This document shows, one piece after another, positions 44,761-53,353 of a stretch of DNA of 64,000 nucleotides; the first letter of the stretch is position 1; each line of letters starts with the position of its first letter. The translations under genes and the position numbers were made by a program. The stretch lies in the NCBI RefSeq assembly GCF_002080435.1, contig NZ_CP020538.1:2847501-2911500 (forward strand). Direction: 5' to 3'. The DNA comes from Sphingobium herbicidovorans (GTDB lineage Bacteria; Pseudomonadota; Alphaproteobacteria; Sphingomonadales; Sphingomonadaceae). Under the pieces are notes generated by a model that did no database searches, was not told the DNA's origin, and was given only the letters and a program-made list of their open reading frames with translations.

Positions 44761-46512
44761 ATGAAGTCGCTTCCCGTGCGTATTCGGCCAGAGCAAAGGC
44801 CGGACCATGACCTCCTGGCGAGGTTCGCCCGCACGCATCTGCGCTGCTTGGGGGAAATGGATCATTGGCTGGACGCCATGCCCCAGCCGGCGGCATTGTT
44901 CTGCTTGAAAGACAGGGATTTAACGATCGTTGCTGTCAATCAGTCTTTCTATCACACGTTTCTGGTAAACTACGATATCGACGCCAAGCCGTCCCATTCG
45001 GATGCCTGGCGTGACCGGATCATCGAGACGGCCCTGGCGAAGACCACTTCGTCATTTTTCGAATTGAGGCGCGATGGGGCGCTGGGTCCTGAATATTTTC
45101 TCTGCACCGCCGGGTTGCTGCCCGCCGAAGAAGAAGGCGCGAAGCTGGTCCTGTTCACGGCGCTGGATCGCACGGGTGATCGCACGACGGAAAAGAGTTT
45201 GCGGCGCGAACTGCTGTCGGATGGTCTGACCGCCTTGCCCAATCGCGCGGGCTTTGGCGAAGAAATTGACGACCGGCTGCGCAATGGTCCCTGGCCGGAG
45301 AATGCCAAGTTCGGGATCATCGCCATCGACCTGAGCCGTTTCAGCCGCGTCAATGAATCCCTTGGGCCATTGGCGGGCGACGAATTGCTCATCACGGTTG
45401 CAAAGCGTCTGAAGTCGAACCTGCGGCAGGGGGATGTACTGGCGCGGATCGGCGGCAATGATTTTGCCATATTCGCTCGCCTTAACAATGGCTTGTCGGA
45501 CTGCATTCATATCGTTCAGAGGGTCAAGGATTCGCTGAAATCCCCGATTCGGCTCAGCGATCTTCAGATTCGCGTCGATTGCGCGATTGGCTGCGCCTTG
45601 TCGACGGGCCTGGACGATGACCCGGACGATGTCGTGCGCAAGGCGCAGGCAGCGGTGAAGATCGCCAAGCGCAGCGGCAAGGTGGAAATCTACCGCAACG
45701 GCGTATTGAAGGAAGCACAGCGCCGTTTTTCCATAGAAAGCCGGCTGCGTACGGCACTGTCGCAGGGCGAGTTGACGCTGGCGTACCAGCCGTTGATCCA
45801 TCTGCAGACGGGCGAGATCACCGGTTTCGAAGCGCTTGCTCGCTGGCATGACCCCGATCTGGGCCATGTGTCGCCCGCGGAGTTCATCGCCGTGGCGGAA
45901 GAAAGCGGCCTGATTACCGCGCTGGGCCGTTGGGCGGCCTATGAGGCGGCGCAGGCGCTCAGCCGATGGGACGGAAAATTCGGCAAACCACTGCCCGTGG
46001 GCGTCAATGTGAACCTGTCGCCGATCCAGATGGCGCGCGACGATGTGGCGTCGGTGTTTGAGGAGGCGCTGCGCTATTCGGGCGTGTCCGGCAACCGGCT
46101 GACCGCCGAACTGACCGAAAGCGCGATCATCGTCGATCCTGACAAGGCGCGCAAGCTGCTGGTCGCGCTCAAGGATTTGCACATGCCGATCGCGATGGAC
46201 GATTTCGGCACCGGCTATTCGAACCTGGCCAGCCTTCACAGCCTGCCGATCGACATTTTGAAGATCGACCGCAGCTTCATTTCGACGATGCTGGATGACA
46301 AGGACAAGCAGGCCATCGTGCGCACCATCCTGTCGCTCGCCGAATCGCTGAACCTGTCCGTCACGGCCGAAGGCATCGAGACGCAGGAACTGGCGCATGC
46401 GTTGCAGACCATGGGTTGCGGCAATGGTCAGGGTTTCTATTTCGCGCGGCCGATGCCGGAAGCCGAAGCGTTCGACTACTGGCGTGCGCGCTGGAACTTC
46501 GAAACGGTCTGA
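44761..46512 (+). CDS. PAS-GGDEF-EAL protein, probable c-di-GMP phosphodiesterase
   Basis: Cytosolic 583-residue protein with a PAS-like sensor (about 40-145), a GGDEF domain (about 150-310) and an EAL domain (about 325-575). The diguanylate cyclase motif is degenerate (GGNDF instead of GGDEF), so synthesis of c-di-GMP is doubtful. The EAL domain keeps its metal and catalytic residues: FEALARW, NVNLSP, ELTES, DDFGTGYSNL, LKIDRSFI and AEGIET. It should hydrolyse c-di-GMP, perhaps with the GGDEF half as a GTP-binding regulator. No membrane segment is seen. Its end overlaps the convergent CCA gene by 37 bp. Confidence 0.92.
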   Translation: MKSLPVRIRPEQRPDHDLLARFARTHLRCLGEMDHWLDAMPQPAALFCLKDRDLTIVAVNQSFYHTFLVNYDIDAKPSHSDAWRDRIIETALAKTTSSFFELRRDGALGPEYFLCTAGLLPAEEEGAKLVLFTALDRTGDRTTEKSLRRELLSDGLTALPNRAGFGEEIDDRLRNGPWPENAKFGIIAIDLSRFSRVNESLGPLAGDELLITVAKRLKSNLRQGDVLARIGGNDFAIFARLNNGLSDCIHIVQRVKDSLKSPIRLSDLQIRVDCAIGCALSTGLDDDPDDVVRKAQAAVKIAKRSGKVEIYRNGVLKEAQRRFSIESRLRTALSQGELTLAYQPLIHLQTGEITGFEALARWHDPDLGHVSPAEFIAVAEESGLITALGRWAAYEAAQALSRWDGKFGKPLPVGVNVNLSPIQMARDDVASVFEEALRYSGVSGNRLTAELTESAIIVDPDKARKLLVALKDLHMPIAMDDFGTGYSNLASLHSLPIDILKIDRSFISTMLDDKDKQAIVRTILSLAESLNLSVTAEGIETQELAHALQTMGCGNGQGFYFARPMPEAEAFDYWRARWNFETV

Positions 46513-47686
46513 TCGGCGATCTGGCCGACACGTTCTGCGTGGGGAAAGCCTTCTTCCACCCACTGGCGCTGCACTTCGCCAAGCGCTTTGGCCACATCCG
46601 GGCCGGGCGCCAGGCCGCGCGCGATGAGCGCGCCGCCGCCGATGGGCAGTTGCGGCGGGGTCCAGCCTTCAAGAAACCGGAGGCTTTCGAGTGGAGCAGA
46701 GGGGTCGAGCAGGATGCGGTCGATCGCGCCTTCCACGCCGATGTGAAAGGCGAGCGCCCTGGGTGACATGCCGGCCGCGTCGCCATCGAGCGCCAGGACA
46801 AGGCGTTTGCGCACCTTGTTCGACAATTTCAGGCGAGCGCCGACCAGATCGGCGGTGCGCGGGTCTGGCGGCAGCAGCGCGGCAAGGCGGCGCAGCGCTG
46901 CGGGCGGCGTCGCCGAAGAGGCTTCGCGCGCGATCAATTGCTCCACGCGCGCAATCCCCCCGCGTCGATTTCCGGCAATACCGGGATGAGTATCCCGCCG
47001 TCGATCATCAGCCGCAGCGAGGCGAGCGGGGCAGGGAGTGCGAGCAGTTTCAGCAATTCGTCGGCGATGCGCTCGCGCGACAGGGCCATCAGGCTGTTGG
47101 CGGCGGCGCGACAGGCGGCATAGGCTTCCTCATCCGGCATGTCCCGGCCGAAGCGCGCGAGGAAACGGAAATAGCGCAGGATCCGCAGGTGGTCTTCAGC
47201 GATCCGCGCGGCGGCGCTGCCGATAAAGCGGACGCGGCCTGCCTGCAGGTCCGCCACGCCGCCGAAATAGTCGGCTATTTCAAGGGTGAGCGGATCGGCA
47301 TAAAGCGCATTGATCGTGAAGTCGCGCCGCGCGGCGTCCTCCCGCCAGTCGCTGGTATAGGCGATGGTGGCTCGGCGGCCGTCCGTGCTGACGTCCCGGC
47401 GCAGGGTGGTGATCTCCACGGGCCAGCCGCCGATGACGGCGGTGATGGTGCCATGGTCGATGCCCGTCGGCACCGCCTTTATGCCTGCCGCCTTCAGATG
47501 ATCCACGACCGCGCGCGGTTCCAGCACGGTCGCGATGTCGAGGTCGCTGACGGGCAGGCCGAGCAAGCCGTCGCGCACCGCGCCGCCAACATAGCGAACA
47601 ACGCCTCGCTCCACCTCCAGCGCGGCGAGCAGGCCGTCCAGCCCCGGCCGATGACGCCATTGTGCGTCAGGCAAGAAGGCGGTCAT
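46476..47686 (-). pseudogene. cca: CCA-adding tRNA nucleotidyltransferase, frameshifted
   Basis: Enzyme that builds or repairs the CCA end of tRNA. The nucleotidyltransferase head is complete (YVGGAVRDGLLGLPVSDLDI with the DxD metal pair, RRDFTINALY). The helical tail reads on in another frame from VEQLIAREASSATPPAALRR. The break is at a run of six C on the plus strand (46956-46961). One added base restores a 403-codon gene ending KFQRARQ, the usual length. tRNA-Glu here encodes its own CCA, so the enzyme may be needed only for repair. A sequence error is the simpler explanation. Start 47686 follows CGGAGA. Confidence 0.85.
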
Positions 47687-48278
47687 GGCGCAGTCTCCGC
47701 GAGAGGTTGGCAAGGATGGCGGCGGTGATCCCCCAGATCCTGCGGTTGTTCCACATTATTTCATAATAATGACGCTCAAGTCCCTGAAAATCAATGGAAT
47801 GTCGAGTGCGATTGGCAGGGTCAAGGGCGTAGGACAGGGGCAATTCAAACCAGTCGGCAACTTCGCCGGCATGTGGGGTCAGCGGTAGATCGGGCGGAAT
47901 GACTCCCAGGACCGGCACAACGTCGAAACCGGTGAAGGTAAGATAGCGATCGGATATGCCGACGATGTCCACCATATGCGGGGCGAGACCGATTTCCTCC
48001 TGTGCCTCCCGCAGGGCGCCGGCGATCTCGTCGGCATCGCCTTCATCGACGCGGCCGCCGGGGAAAGCGATTTGCCCGGCATGCGTCCGCATGGACGCGG
48101 CCCGCTCGGTGAGAATGAGGCCAGGATCGGGCCGGTCGGTGATGGCGACCAGCACCGCGGCGGGGGAGAGGGATATGTCCCCACTGATGCGCGGATCGCG
48201 CGTGTCGGCATGGGTTAGCCCGACTTCGCGCGCATGCCCTTCCATCAGGGCCATGCGCAACCGCTCCGCCAGCGTCAT
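47667..48278 (-). CDS. Nudix hydrolase, CoA pyrophosphatase type
   Basis: Predicted to cleave coenzyme A or related nucleotide pyrophosphates. The 203 residues carry the NudL/UPF0035 signature THAGQIAFPGGRVDEGD and the Nudix core REAQEEIGL, with metal-binding glutamates intact. Start 48278 overlaps the DUF1285 stop (ATGA). Its end overlaps the CCA gene start by 20 bp, so DUF1285, Nudix and cca form one compact operon. Confidence 0.92.
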   Translation of the reverse strand: MTLAERLRMALMEGHAREVGLTHADTRDPRISGDISLSPAAVLVAITDRPDPGLILTERAASMRTHAGQIAFPGGRVDEGDADEIAGALREAQEEIGLAPHMVDIVGISDRYLTFTGFDVVPVLGVIPPDLPLTPHAGEVADWFELPLSYALDPANRTRHSIDFQGLERHYYEIMWNNRRIWGITAAILANLSRRLRHDRLLA

Positions 48279-48841
48279 GCCGATCCGTCCAGCGCAAAAA
48301 AGACGCCGTTGCTCCACAAGCCGACCGGATCGCCGCCTTCATCCAGGGCGAGGTTCATCAACTCATAATAGACGCTGCGGTTGACGAGCGCATCAAGCCC
48401 GCCGCGTACGTGAAGATAGGGATGTGGGCCATCGGCCGTTTCCCGGATCGTCAGCGCATGCGCGGCGTCGGCGGCGACAAGGTCGCCGGTGTTGAGGCGG
48501 AATGCCAGCGCGCGTTCGCGTCCTTCGCCCTCGCTTTTCAACTCGACGGCGACGAAAGGCGCGTCTTCAACCTCTATGGAAAGCTTTTCCACAGGTGTTA
48601 CAAGAACATAAGCCCCGTCCTTCTCACGCCGCAGGATCGTGGAGAACAGCCGCACCATCGCTTCGCGACCGATCGGGGACCCTTGATGAAACCATGTTCC
48701 GTCGCGGGCGATGCGCATTTCGCTGTCGCCGCAATGATCGGGATTCCAGTTTTCGACCGGGGGCGGGCGCTTTTCCGCCAGCAGGCGGACGATGTCGGTC
48801 AGCGACAGGCTGGAAAGATCGGGGGGCGGGTCCATCGGCAT
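48275..48841 (-). CDS. DUF1285 domain protein
   Basis: Protein of 188 residues matching the DUF1285 family by its order of blocks: PPVENWNPDHCGDSEMRIAR, DGTWFHQGSPIGREAMVRLF, REKDGAYVLVTPVEK and YLHVRGGLDALVNRSVYYEL. A regulatory or ligand-binding role has been suggested from a structure of the family, but none is established. Start 48841 (MPMDPPPD) is where family similarity begins. The open frame continues upstream without conserved sequence. Confidence 0.88.
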   Translation of the reverse strand: MPMDPPPDLSSLSLTDIVRLLAEKRPPPVENWNPDHCGDSEMRIARDGTWFHQGSPIGREAMVRLFSTILRREKDGAYVLVTPVEKLSIEVEDAPFVAVELKSEGEGRERALAFRLNTGDLVAADAAHALTIRETADGPHPYLHVRGGLDALVNRSVYYELMNLALDEGGDPVGLWSNGVFFALDGSA

Positions 48842-48884
48842 GGCGTCGAGATAGGATCGCGCGCCACCGAAGGCAAAAGGGAAA

Positions 48885-49403
48885 TTACGCGCGCGCCGTG
48901 ATTCGCGGGCCGAGCATGCCTTGGCCGCCCAGTGCGCGGCCATCCACGGACAGGGCGAGCAGGCGGCGTGCCTCGAACGGGCCGGGGCAGGTCCAGCCTT
49001 TCGTCGCGTTCGCCGTAAAGCCCCAGAAGCGGCCATAATATTCGGGGTCGCCGATCATCATGAGCGGCTCGCTGCGGTGATTGCGGGCGGCGGTGACCAC
49101 AGCGTCCATCAATGCGCGGCCATGGCCGGTGCCCTGCAGCGCGGGAGACACGGCGACAGGGCCGACCATGATGAGCGGCGTCTGCGCGCCATCCTGATCC
49201 GTGAGGGCCACGGGCCAGCTTTGCAGGGAGCCGACAAGTTCGCCATGCTCATCCAGGATGCCGAAAGACAGTTCGGGCAGCCAGGGCATCCCGTCCCGGA
49301 TCAGATAGGCGGTGCGGCCGTGCCGGTCGGGACCGAATGCGGCGTCGAGCAGGTGCTCGATCGCCCCTTCCGCCACCATGTTGAGGGGCACGATATGAGA
49401 CAC
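48885..49403 (-). CDS. GNAT-family N-acetyltransferase
   Basis: Acyl-CoA-dependent N-acetyltransferase of about 172 residues. The acetyl-CoA loop is VSPALQGTGHGRALMDAVV, with FWGFTANATKGWTCPGPFEA near the end, as in a GNAT subgroup related to YhbS. The substrate is unknown. Start GTG at 49403 (VSHIVPLNMVAEGAIE) is preferred, because the frame further upstream is antisense to folB. It lies 43 bp before DUF1285 on the same strand and may head that operon. Confidence 0.85.
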   Translation of the reverse strand: MSHIVPLNMVAEGAIEHLLDAAFGPDRHGRTAYLIRDGMPWLPELSFGILDEHGELVGSLQSWPVALTDQDGAQTPLIMVGPVAVSPALQGTGHGRALMDAVVTAARNHRSEPLMMIGDPEYYGRFWGFTANATKGWTCPGPFEARRLLALSVDGRALGGQGMLGPRITARA

Positions 49404-49514
49404 GTCTTGCCGATCCGTCGTCAATGGCGCATGGACCGCGCCGGGAGCGGCGGGATTAGCGTCTGCTTCGCAAAATAAAAGTCTATTCTGGCCATCGCCA
49501 GCAGCAGGAAAGCC

Positions 49515-49898
49515 ATGAACGCCGGATTTGACGATTTTCTGACGCTGGAGGTCAATCATCTGGATGTCGATGTCCTGACCGGCATCTATTCGGAAGAAAC
49601 GCACCTGCCCCAGCCGCTGCGCATATCGATCCGCGCGCGGTTGAAGATTGCCGATCATTATGGGCTGGACACGCCGCTGTCGCGGTCCAAAAATTACATG
49701 GACCTCAAACATGCGGCAACGGCCGCGCTGCCCGAGGGCCAGCATTTCACGCTGATCGAAGCGGTCGCCGACCATATCATCGAAACGATCTTCTTGCAGG
49801 ACGACAAGGTGCTGCATGTCGAGGTCAAGATCATCAAGCTGGCGCTGAGCGAGAAGGGTGAGGAAATCGGGATCACGCTGGGACGCTGGCGCAAATAG
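49515..49898 (+). CDS. folB: Dihydroneopterin aldolase-like protein (FolB)
   Basis: Folate-pathway enzyme that converts dihydroneopterin to hydroxymethyl-dihydropterin. The 127 residues follow the FolB tunnelling fold with LEVNHLDVDVLTGIYSEE near the start and a final VEVKIIKLAL. AGGAAAGCC precedes the ATG. The typical substrate Glu in the middle appears as LIEAVADHIIE. Other folate genes are not nearby. The assignment is by fold and length, and a related pterin role cannot be excluded. Confidence 0.85.
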   Translation: MNAGFDDFLTLEVNHLDVDVLTGIYSEETHLPQPLRISIRARLKIADHYGLDTPLSRSKNYMDLKHAATAALPEGQHFTLIEAVADHIIETIFLQDDKVLHVEVKIIKLALSEKGEEIGITLGRWRK

Positions 49899-49907
49899 GC
49901 TGCTGCC

Positions 49908-50852
49908 TTACGCCTTGATCAGGCCGATTTCGCGAAGCCGCTCGGTCAGATAGTCATGCGCGGTGATCGGCGGATCGCGGCGCGGGTGCGCTGCGTCCAC
50001 GCACTGGGGCAGCGGTTCGATCAGGAAATCGGGCCTTAAATGCAGGAAGAAGGGCATGGAATAGCGCGCGACGCCGCGCCGGTCGGGCGGCGGATTGACG
50101 ACGCGGTGGCTGGTCGAGGGCAGGCGGTGGTTGGTCAGGCGCTGGAGCATGTCGCCGACATTGATGGCCAGAGCGCCCGGCGGCGGCACAACCGGCAGCC
50201 AGTTGCCCTGCCGGTCGCGCAGCTCAAGCCCGCCTTCTTCCGCGCCCAGCAACAGGGTGATGAGGTTTATGTCCTCATGAGCGCCCGCGCGGATGCCCGG
50301 CGCATCGGGGGAGACGGGCGGATAATGGAGCAGCCGCAGGATCGAGTTGCCATCCTGTATGGCGCTGTCGAACCAGCTTTCCGGCAAGCCGAGATAGATG
50401 GCGATGGCCGAGAGAATCTGCCCACCGACGCGGTCGAACTCCTGATAGAGGCGGCGGAATAGCGGCTGGAACCGAGGAATTTCGCTGGGCCAGACATTTG
50501 CGGGCATGGTCGCGGCCAGGGGATTGCCGCGGGGCAGGTCTCGCCCGACGTGCCAGAATTCCTTGAGGTCGTTTTCGCTCGCGCCCTTCGCGATTTCACG
50601 GCCGAATGCAGTGTAGCCGCGCTGGCCGCCATTGGCTTTGGCGTCATAGCGCCGTTTCTTTTCTTCAGGCAGGGCGAAGAAGGCGCGGGCGAGCGCCCAG
50701 CCTTCATCGATCAGGGCGGCGTCCATGCCATGATCCTTCACCATCGCGAAGCCGAACTGCTGAAAGGAGTTGCCGATCGCAGCGGCGAAATCCTGCTTCG
50801 CCATGGCCGCCAGCGACAGCAGTGGCACTTGTTCCAGCGAGGCTTGCGGCAA
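49908..50852 (-). CDS. 2-oxoglutarate/Fe(II)-dependent oxygenase (isopenicillin N synthase-like)
   Basis: Non-haem iron oxygenase of the IPNS/ACC-oxidase superfamily. An N-terminal DIOX_N domain (about 10-120, FQQFGFAMVKDHGMD) is followed by the jelly-roll core with the iron triad HED in RAGAHEDINLITLL and His in LPSTSHRVVNPP. The oxoglutarate-binding RYSMPFFLH is also present. The substrate is unknown. A TTG start at 50852 is favoured because AGAAGGA lies 10 nt upstream and similarity starts there (LPQASLEQVPLLSL). An ATG at 50906 would leave only 17-23 bp to the divergent EVE gene. Confidence 0.88.
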   Translation of the reverse strand: MPQASLEQVPLLSLAAMAKQDFAAAIGNSFQQFGFAMVKDHGMDAALIDEGWALARAFFALPEEKKRRYDAKANGGQRGYTAFGREIAKGASENDLKEFWHVGRDLPRGNPLAATMPANVWPSEIPRFQPLFRRLYQEFDRVGGQILSAIAIYLGLPESWFDSAIQDGNSILRLLHYPPVSPDAPGIRAGAHEDINLITLLLGAEEGGLELRDRQGNWLPVVPPPGALAINVGDMLQRLTNHRLPSTSHRVVNPPPDRRGVARYSMPFFLHLRPDFLIEPLPQCVDAAHPRRDPPITAHDYLTERLREIGLIKA

Positions 50853-50929
50853 GGCTACAGGGTTCCTTCTGTCACGGCGTCTATGCCGCATCCTTGATCG
50901 GCTCACGCGGCTGATGCAAGGATATGGTC

Positions 50930-51337
50930 ATGAACTATTGGCTGATGAAATCGGAACCCGACGTCTTTTCCTATGACGATCTCGTCGCGAAGGGGAAAGC
51001 GGAGTGGGACGGTGTGCGCAACCACGCCGCCCAGCTCAACATGAAAGCCATGCGGAAGGGCGATCTTTGCTTTTTCTATCACAGCAACATCGGCCTTGAA
51101 GTAGTGGGCGTCATGGAGATCGTCGAGGAAGCCGCGCCCGACAGCACGGATGAAAGCGGCAAATGGATCGCCGTGCATGTCGCGCCCAGGAAGAAATTGG
51201 CCAAGCCCGTCACGTTGAAAGCGATGAAGGCCGATCCGGCGCTGTCCGACATGGTCATGTTGCGGCAGTCGCGTCTCTCGGTCGCGCCGCTGACGCAAGC
51301 TCAGTTTCAGCACATAATCGCGATGTCCGAAGCATGA
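50930..51337 (+). CDS. EVE-domain protein
   Basis: Small protein of 135 residues consisting of one EVE domain, a PUA/YTH-related fold thought to bind modified bases in DNA or RNA. MNYWLMKSEPDVFSYDDL, WDGVRNHAAQLNMKAM and GDLCFFYHS are canonical. Start 50930 has AAGGA 7 nt upstream. The ATG at 50924 is too close. In many proteobacteria this gene stands alone, as here, and its natural ligand is not known. Confidence 0.93.
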   Translation: MNYWLMKSEPDVFSYDDLVAKGKAEWDGVRNHAAQLNMKAMRKGDLCFFYHSNIGLEVVGVMEIVEEAAPDSTDESGKWIAVHVAPRKKLAKPVTLKAMKADPALSDMVMLRQSRLSVAPLTQAQFQHIIAMSEA

Positions 51338-51474
51338 GCGGCGATTGATTGCGCAAAGCGCAACTGTGCAGCCGTCATTTGCGATTGTCGCGCAGACCTA
51401 CGCCGACATAGGATGCAATCAACAGAACAAGAATATCCAGAGGTGTTTGATCGGCATTCACAAGGAGTAAACCT

Positions 51475-51759
51475 ATGCGAATGCTGTCGAAAATTGTACT
51501 CACCGGCGCCTTTGGCGCTGCCATCGCCGCCGTTGCTCCCGCTCAGGCGGAAGAAGCCAAGCAGCGCTTCACTCATGAAGGCTACACCTACGTCTACGAC
51601 GTTAAGGACACCAAAACCGGCAAGGTGATTTCGGGCCGCCGTTATCCCGACGCCGTCGCCTTCAACCTGGCCGTGAAGAATGGCAAGGTTTCCGGCGTGT
51701 CCGGTGGCCATTCGGTCGCTTTCAAGGTCGATGACGCGCGCGGCGCCACGGCCAAGTAA
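51475..51759 (+). CDS. Small exported protein of unknown function
   Basis: 94-residue protein with a signal peptide (KIVLTGAFGAAIAAVAPAQA, cleavage about residue 25) and a basic, glycine-rich mature part: RFTHEGYTYVYDVKDTKTGK, VISGRRYPDAVAFNLAVKNG. No family recognised, although the layout looks like a single small beta domain. AAGGAG precedes the ATG. A strong terminator follows at once, so it is a single-gene unit. Confidence 0.72.
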   Translation: MRMLSKIVLTGAFGAAIAAVAPAQAEEAKQRFTHEGYTYVYDVKDTKTGKVISGRRYPDAVAFNLAVKNGKVSGVSGGHSVAFKVDDARGATAK

Positions 51760-51782
51760 AAGTTCCGATCTGGATAGGATAA

Positions 51783-51814
51783 GGGCGGCTCCCGGTAGGG
51801 AAGCCGCCCTTTTT
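51783..51814 (+). terminator. Intrinsic terminator
   Basis: GGGCGGCT pairs with AGCCGCCC (8 bp, 11-nt loop) and is followed by TTTTT. It ends the small exported-protein gene just before the convergent glycine-zipper gene. Confidence 0.9.
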
Positions 51815-51826
51815 CATGAGCAGAAT

Positions 51827-52129
51827 TCAGCGGCAGCGGCGCTTGCTGTCGATTTCCTTGCCCAGCAACGCACCGCCTGCGGCGCCCAGGATCGTGCCGG
51901 TCGCACGGTCGCCACGGGTGTCGATCGCCCGGCCGAGCAGGGCGCCGCCCACGCCGCCTACGATCAGGCCGGTCGTGCCATCCGACTTGCGGCAGTACGT
52001 GCGCCCGTCACGGCCGCGCCATTCGCGATAGCGGTGATGCTCGCGGGCGCTGACCCCATCAGTGGGAATCGCCATGGAAACGGGAATGGCCATCGAAACG
52101 GCCGACAGGGCAATAATCGCTTTACGCAT
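51827..52129 (-). CDS. Glycine-zipper 2TM domain protein
   Basis: Exported 100-residue protein. A signal peptide (AIIALSAVSMAIPVSMAIP) leads to a short YCRKSDGTTG segment. A double glycine zipper follows, with the repeated phrases GLIVGGVGGALLG and GTILGAAGGALLGKEID, ending in a basic KRRCR. Such Rick_17kDa/SlyB-like proteins associate with the outer membrane. No lipobox is visible. GGAGGAG sits 6 nt before the start. Confidence 0.88.
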   Translation of the reverse strand: MRKAIIALSAVSMAIPVSMAIPTDGVSAREHHRYREWRGRDGRTYCRKSDGTTGLIVGGVGGALLGRAIDTRGDRATGTILGAAGGALLGKEIDSKRRCR

Positions 52130-52250
52130 GAATTTCTCCTCCGAACCAATGATTTGGTAGCTGAACCCGCCAATATTGGAGGAGGTTTCATGAACGTACC
52201 ACAACGCCATAAGCCATTTACTATAAAGGGAAAAAATAGGGAGATGAGCT

Positions 52251-52560
52251 GTGAGGGGCAGTGGTGGTGACCAGGCGGGGACGCTGATCGAAGCGTTTAG
52301 GCTCCAACCCCACCCGGAAGGCGGATGGTATCGGGAGACATGGCGCGCGGCGGTCGAAAGCGGGAAGCGCGGGGGCGGGACGGCGATCTATTTCCTGCTC
52401 GAATCGCGTCAACGGGCACGTTGACGCCGGGTCGAGGCCGATGAACATTGGTTCTGGCACGGCGCTGTCGGTTGCCCTGGACGGCGGGCCTGAGGAAAGG
52501 ATCACGCTGGCCCCGCCCGGCTGGCATCCGGCAGACCAGGCGGCGATGCCGCGCAAGTGA
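52251..52560 (+). pseudogene. Decayed DUF985 cupin gene
   Basis: Remnant of a DUF985 (cupin superfamily) protein. From GTG 52251 the frame gives LIEAFRLQPHPEGGWYRETW and GGTAIYFLLESRQRAR, then TGA where the family has Trp, then RRVEADEHWFWHGA. After that the frame slips and continues ALSVALDGGPEERITLAPPG and GWHPADQAAMPRK before a stop. The conserved C-terminal third is missing. It carries a nonsense codon, a frameshift and a 3' truncation, so this is genuine decay, unlike the single-base breaks elsewhere in the window. Confidence 0.82.
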
Positions 52561-52658
52561 AAAATTTGCCTTCTATGGACATGTTAAAGCCAATCGACGG
52601 CGCGCGCCGGGGTCGCTAAGGGGAATCGCAATGACATGTTCCTGGTTACCCTTCGCTC

Positions 52659-53288
52659 ATGCATGACAAGCCCAAGCGTAGCCGGGCGATTGCTTTGCCC
52701 AACGGCGAATTCCGCACGCGTGCGACGGAATATCTGGATTTTCTGGCAGCCTGGGTAAAAAAGCCGCGGCAGACGGCGTCTGTTGTGCCCAGCAGCCGTT
52801 ATCTCGCCCGGTTGATGGTCGGCCATATCGATCCGCTCGATGGCCCGGTGCTGGAACTGGGCGGCGGCACCGGGGTTTTCACGCGCGCGATCCTGCAGAC
52901 AGGGCTGCCAGCCGAAAAACTGGAAGTGGTTGAAATAAATCCGGCTTTCGCGCGCGGGCTGCGGCGGCACTTCCCGCATGTGTCGGTGCTGGAAACCCCA
53001 GCGCAGATCGTTTCGACCGTAGCGGCGGGGGAACCGGGGCAGTATCAGACCGTGGTGAGCGGCCTGCCGTTGCTGGCGATGGACCGGCACATGCATGCGG
53101 ACATATTGTCCGAATCCTTCCGCATGTTGCGTCCCGGAGGTAGCTTTATCCAGTTCACCTATTCGACGCGGCCGCCGGTCAGCCGCGATGTGCTGCATGC
53201 GCTGGACCTGGAAGTGGCGCGCGTGGGACAGACGGTGCGCAATTTCCCGCCAGCCACGGTCTTCCGCTTCCATCGCCGGGGCGAATAG
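52659..53288 (+). CDS. PmtA-like phospholipid N-methyltransferase
   Basis: Class I S-adenosylmethionine methyltransferase of 209 residues, similar in layout to bacterial phosphatidylethanolamine N-methyltransferase (PmtA). [20 protein letters not shown] precedes the SAM-binding motif [31 protein letters not shown] and VVSGLPLL follow. The [13 protein letters not shown] arrangement is typical of the PmtA/rRNA-adenine-like group. A role in making phosphatidylcholine or methylated PE is plausible but not proven. Confidence 0.83.
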   Translation: MHDKPKRSRAIALPNGEFRTRATEYLDFLAAWVKKPRQTASVVPSSRYLARLMVGHIDPLDGPVLELGGGTGVFTRAILQTGLPAEKLEVVEINPAFARGLRRHFPHVSVLETPAQIVSTVAAGEPGQYQTVVSGLPLLAMDRHMHADILSESFRMLRPGGSFIQFTYSTRPPVSRDVLHALDLEVARVGQTVRNFPPATVFRFHRRGE

Positions 53289-53353
53289 CCAAGGTTGCGC
53301 GGCGGCGTCGCCGCCCTATCTTGGCGTCCAGTTATAAAGGGGCATTCGCGCGC

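Noticed and set aside
51450-51475. EcfG-like promoter before the small exported protein at 51475
   Set aside because: AGAAC-N16-GTTT has mismatches in both elements and is not better than chance.
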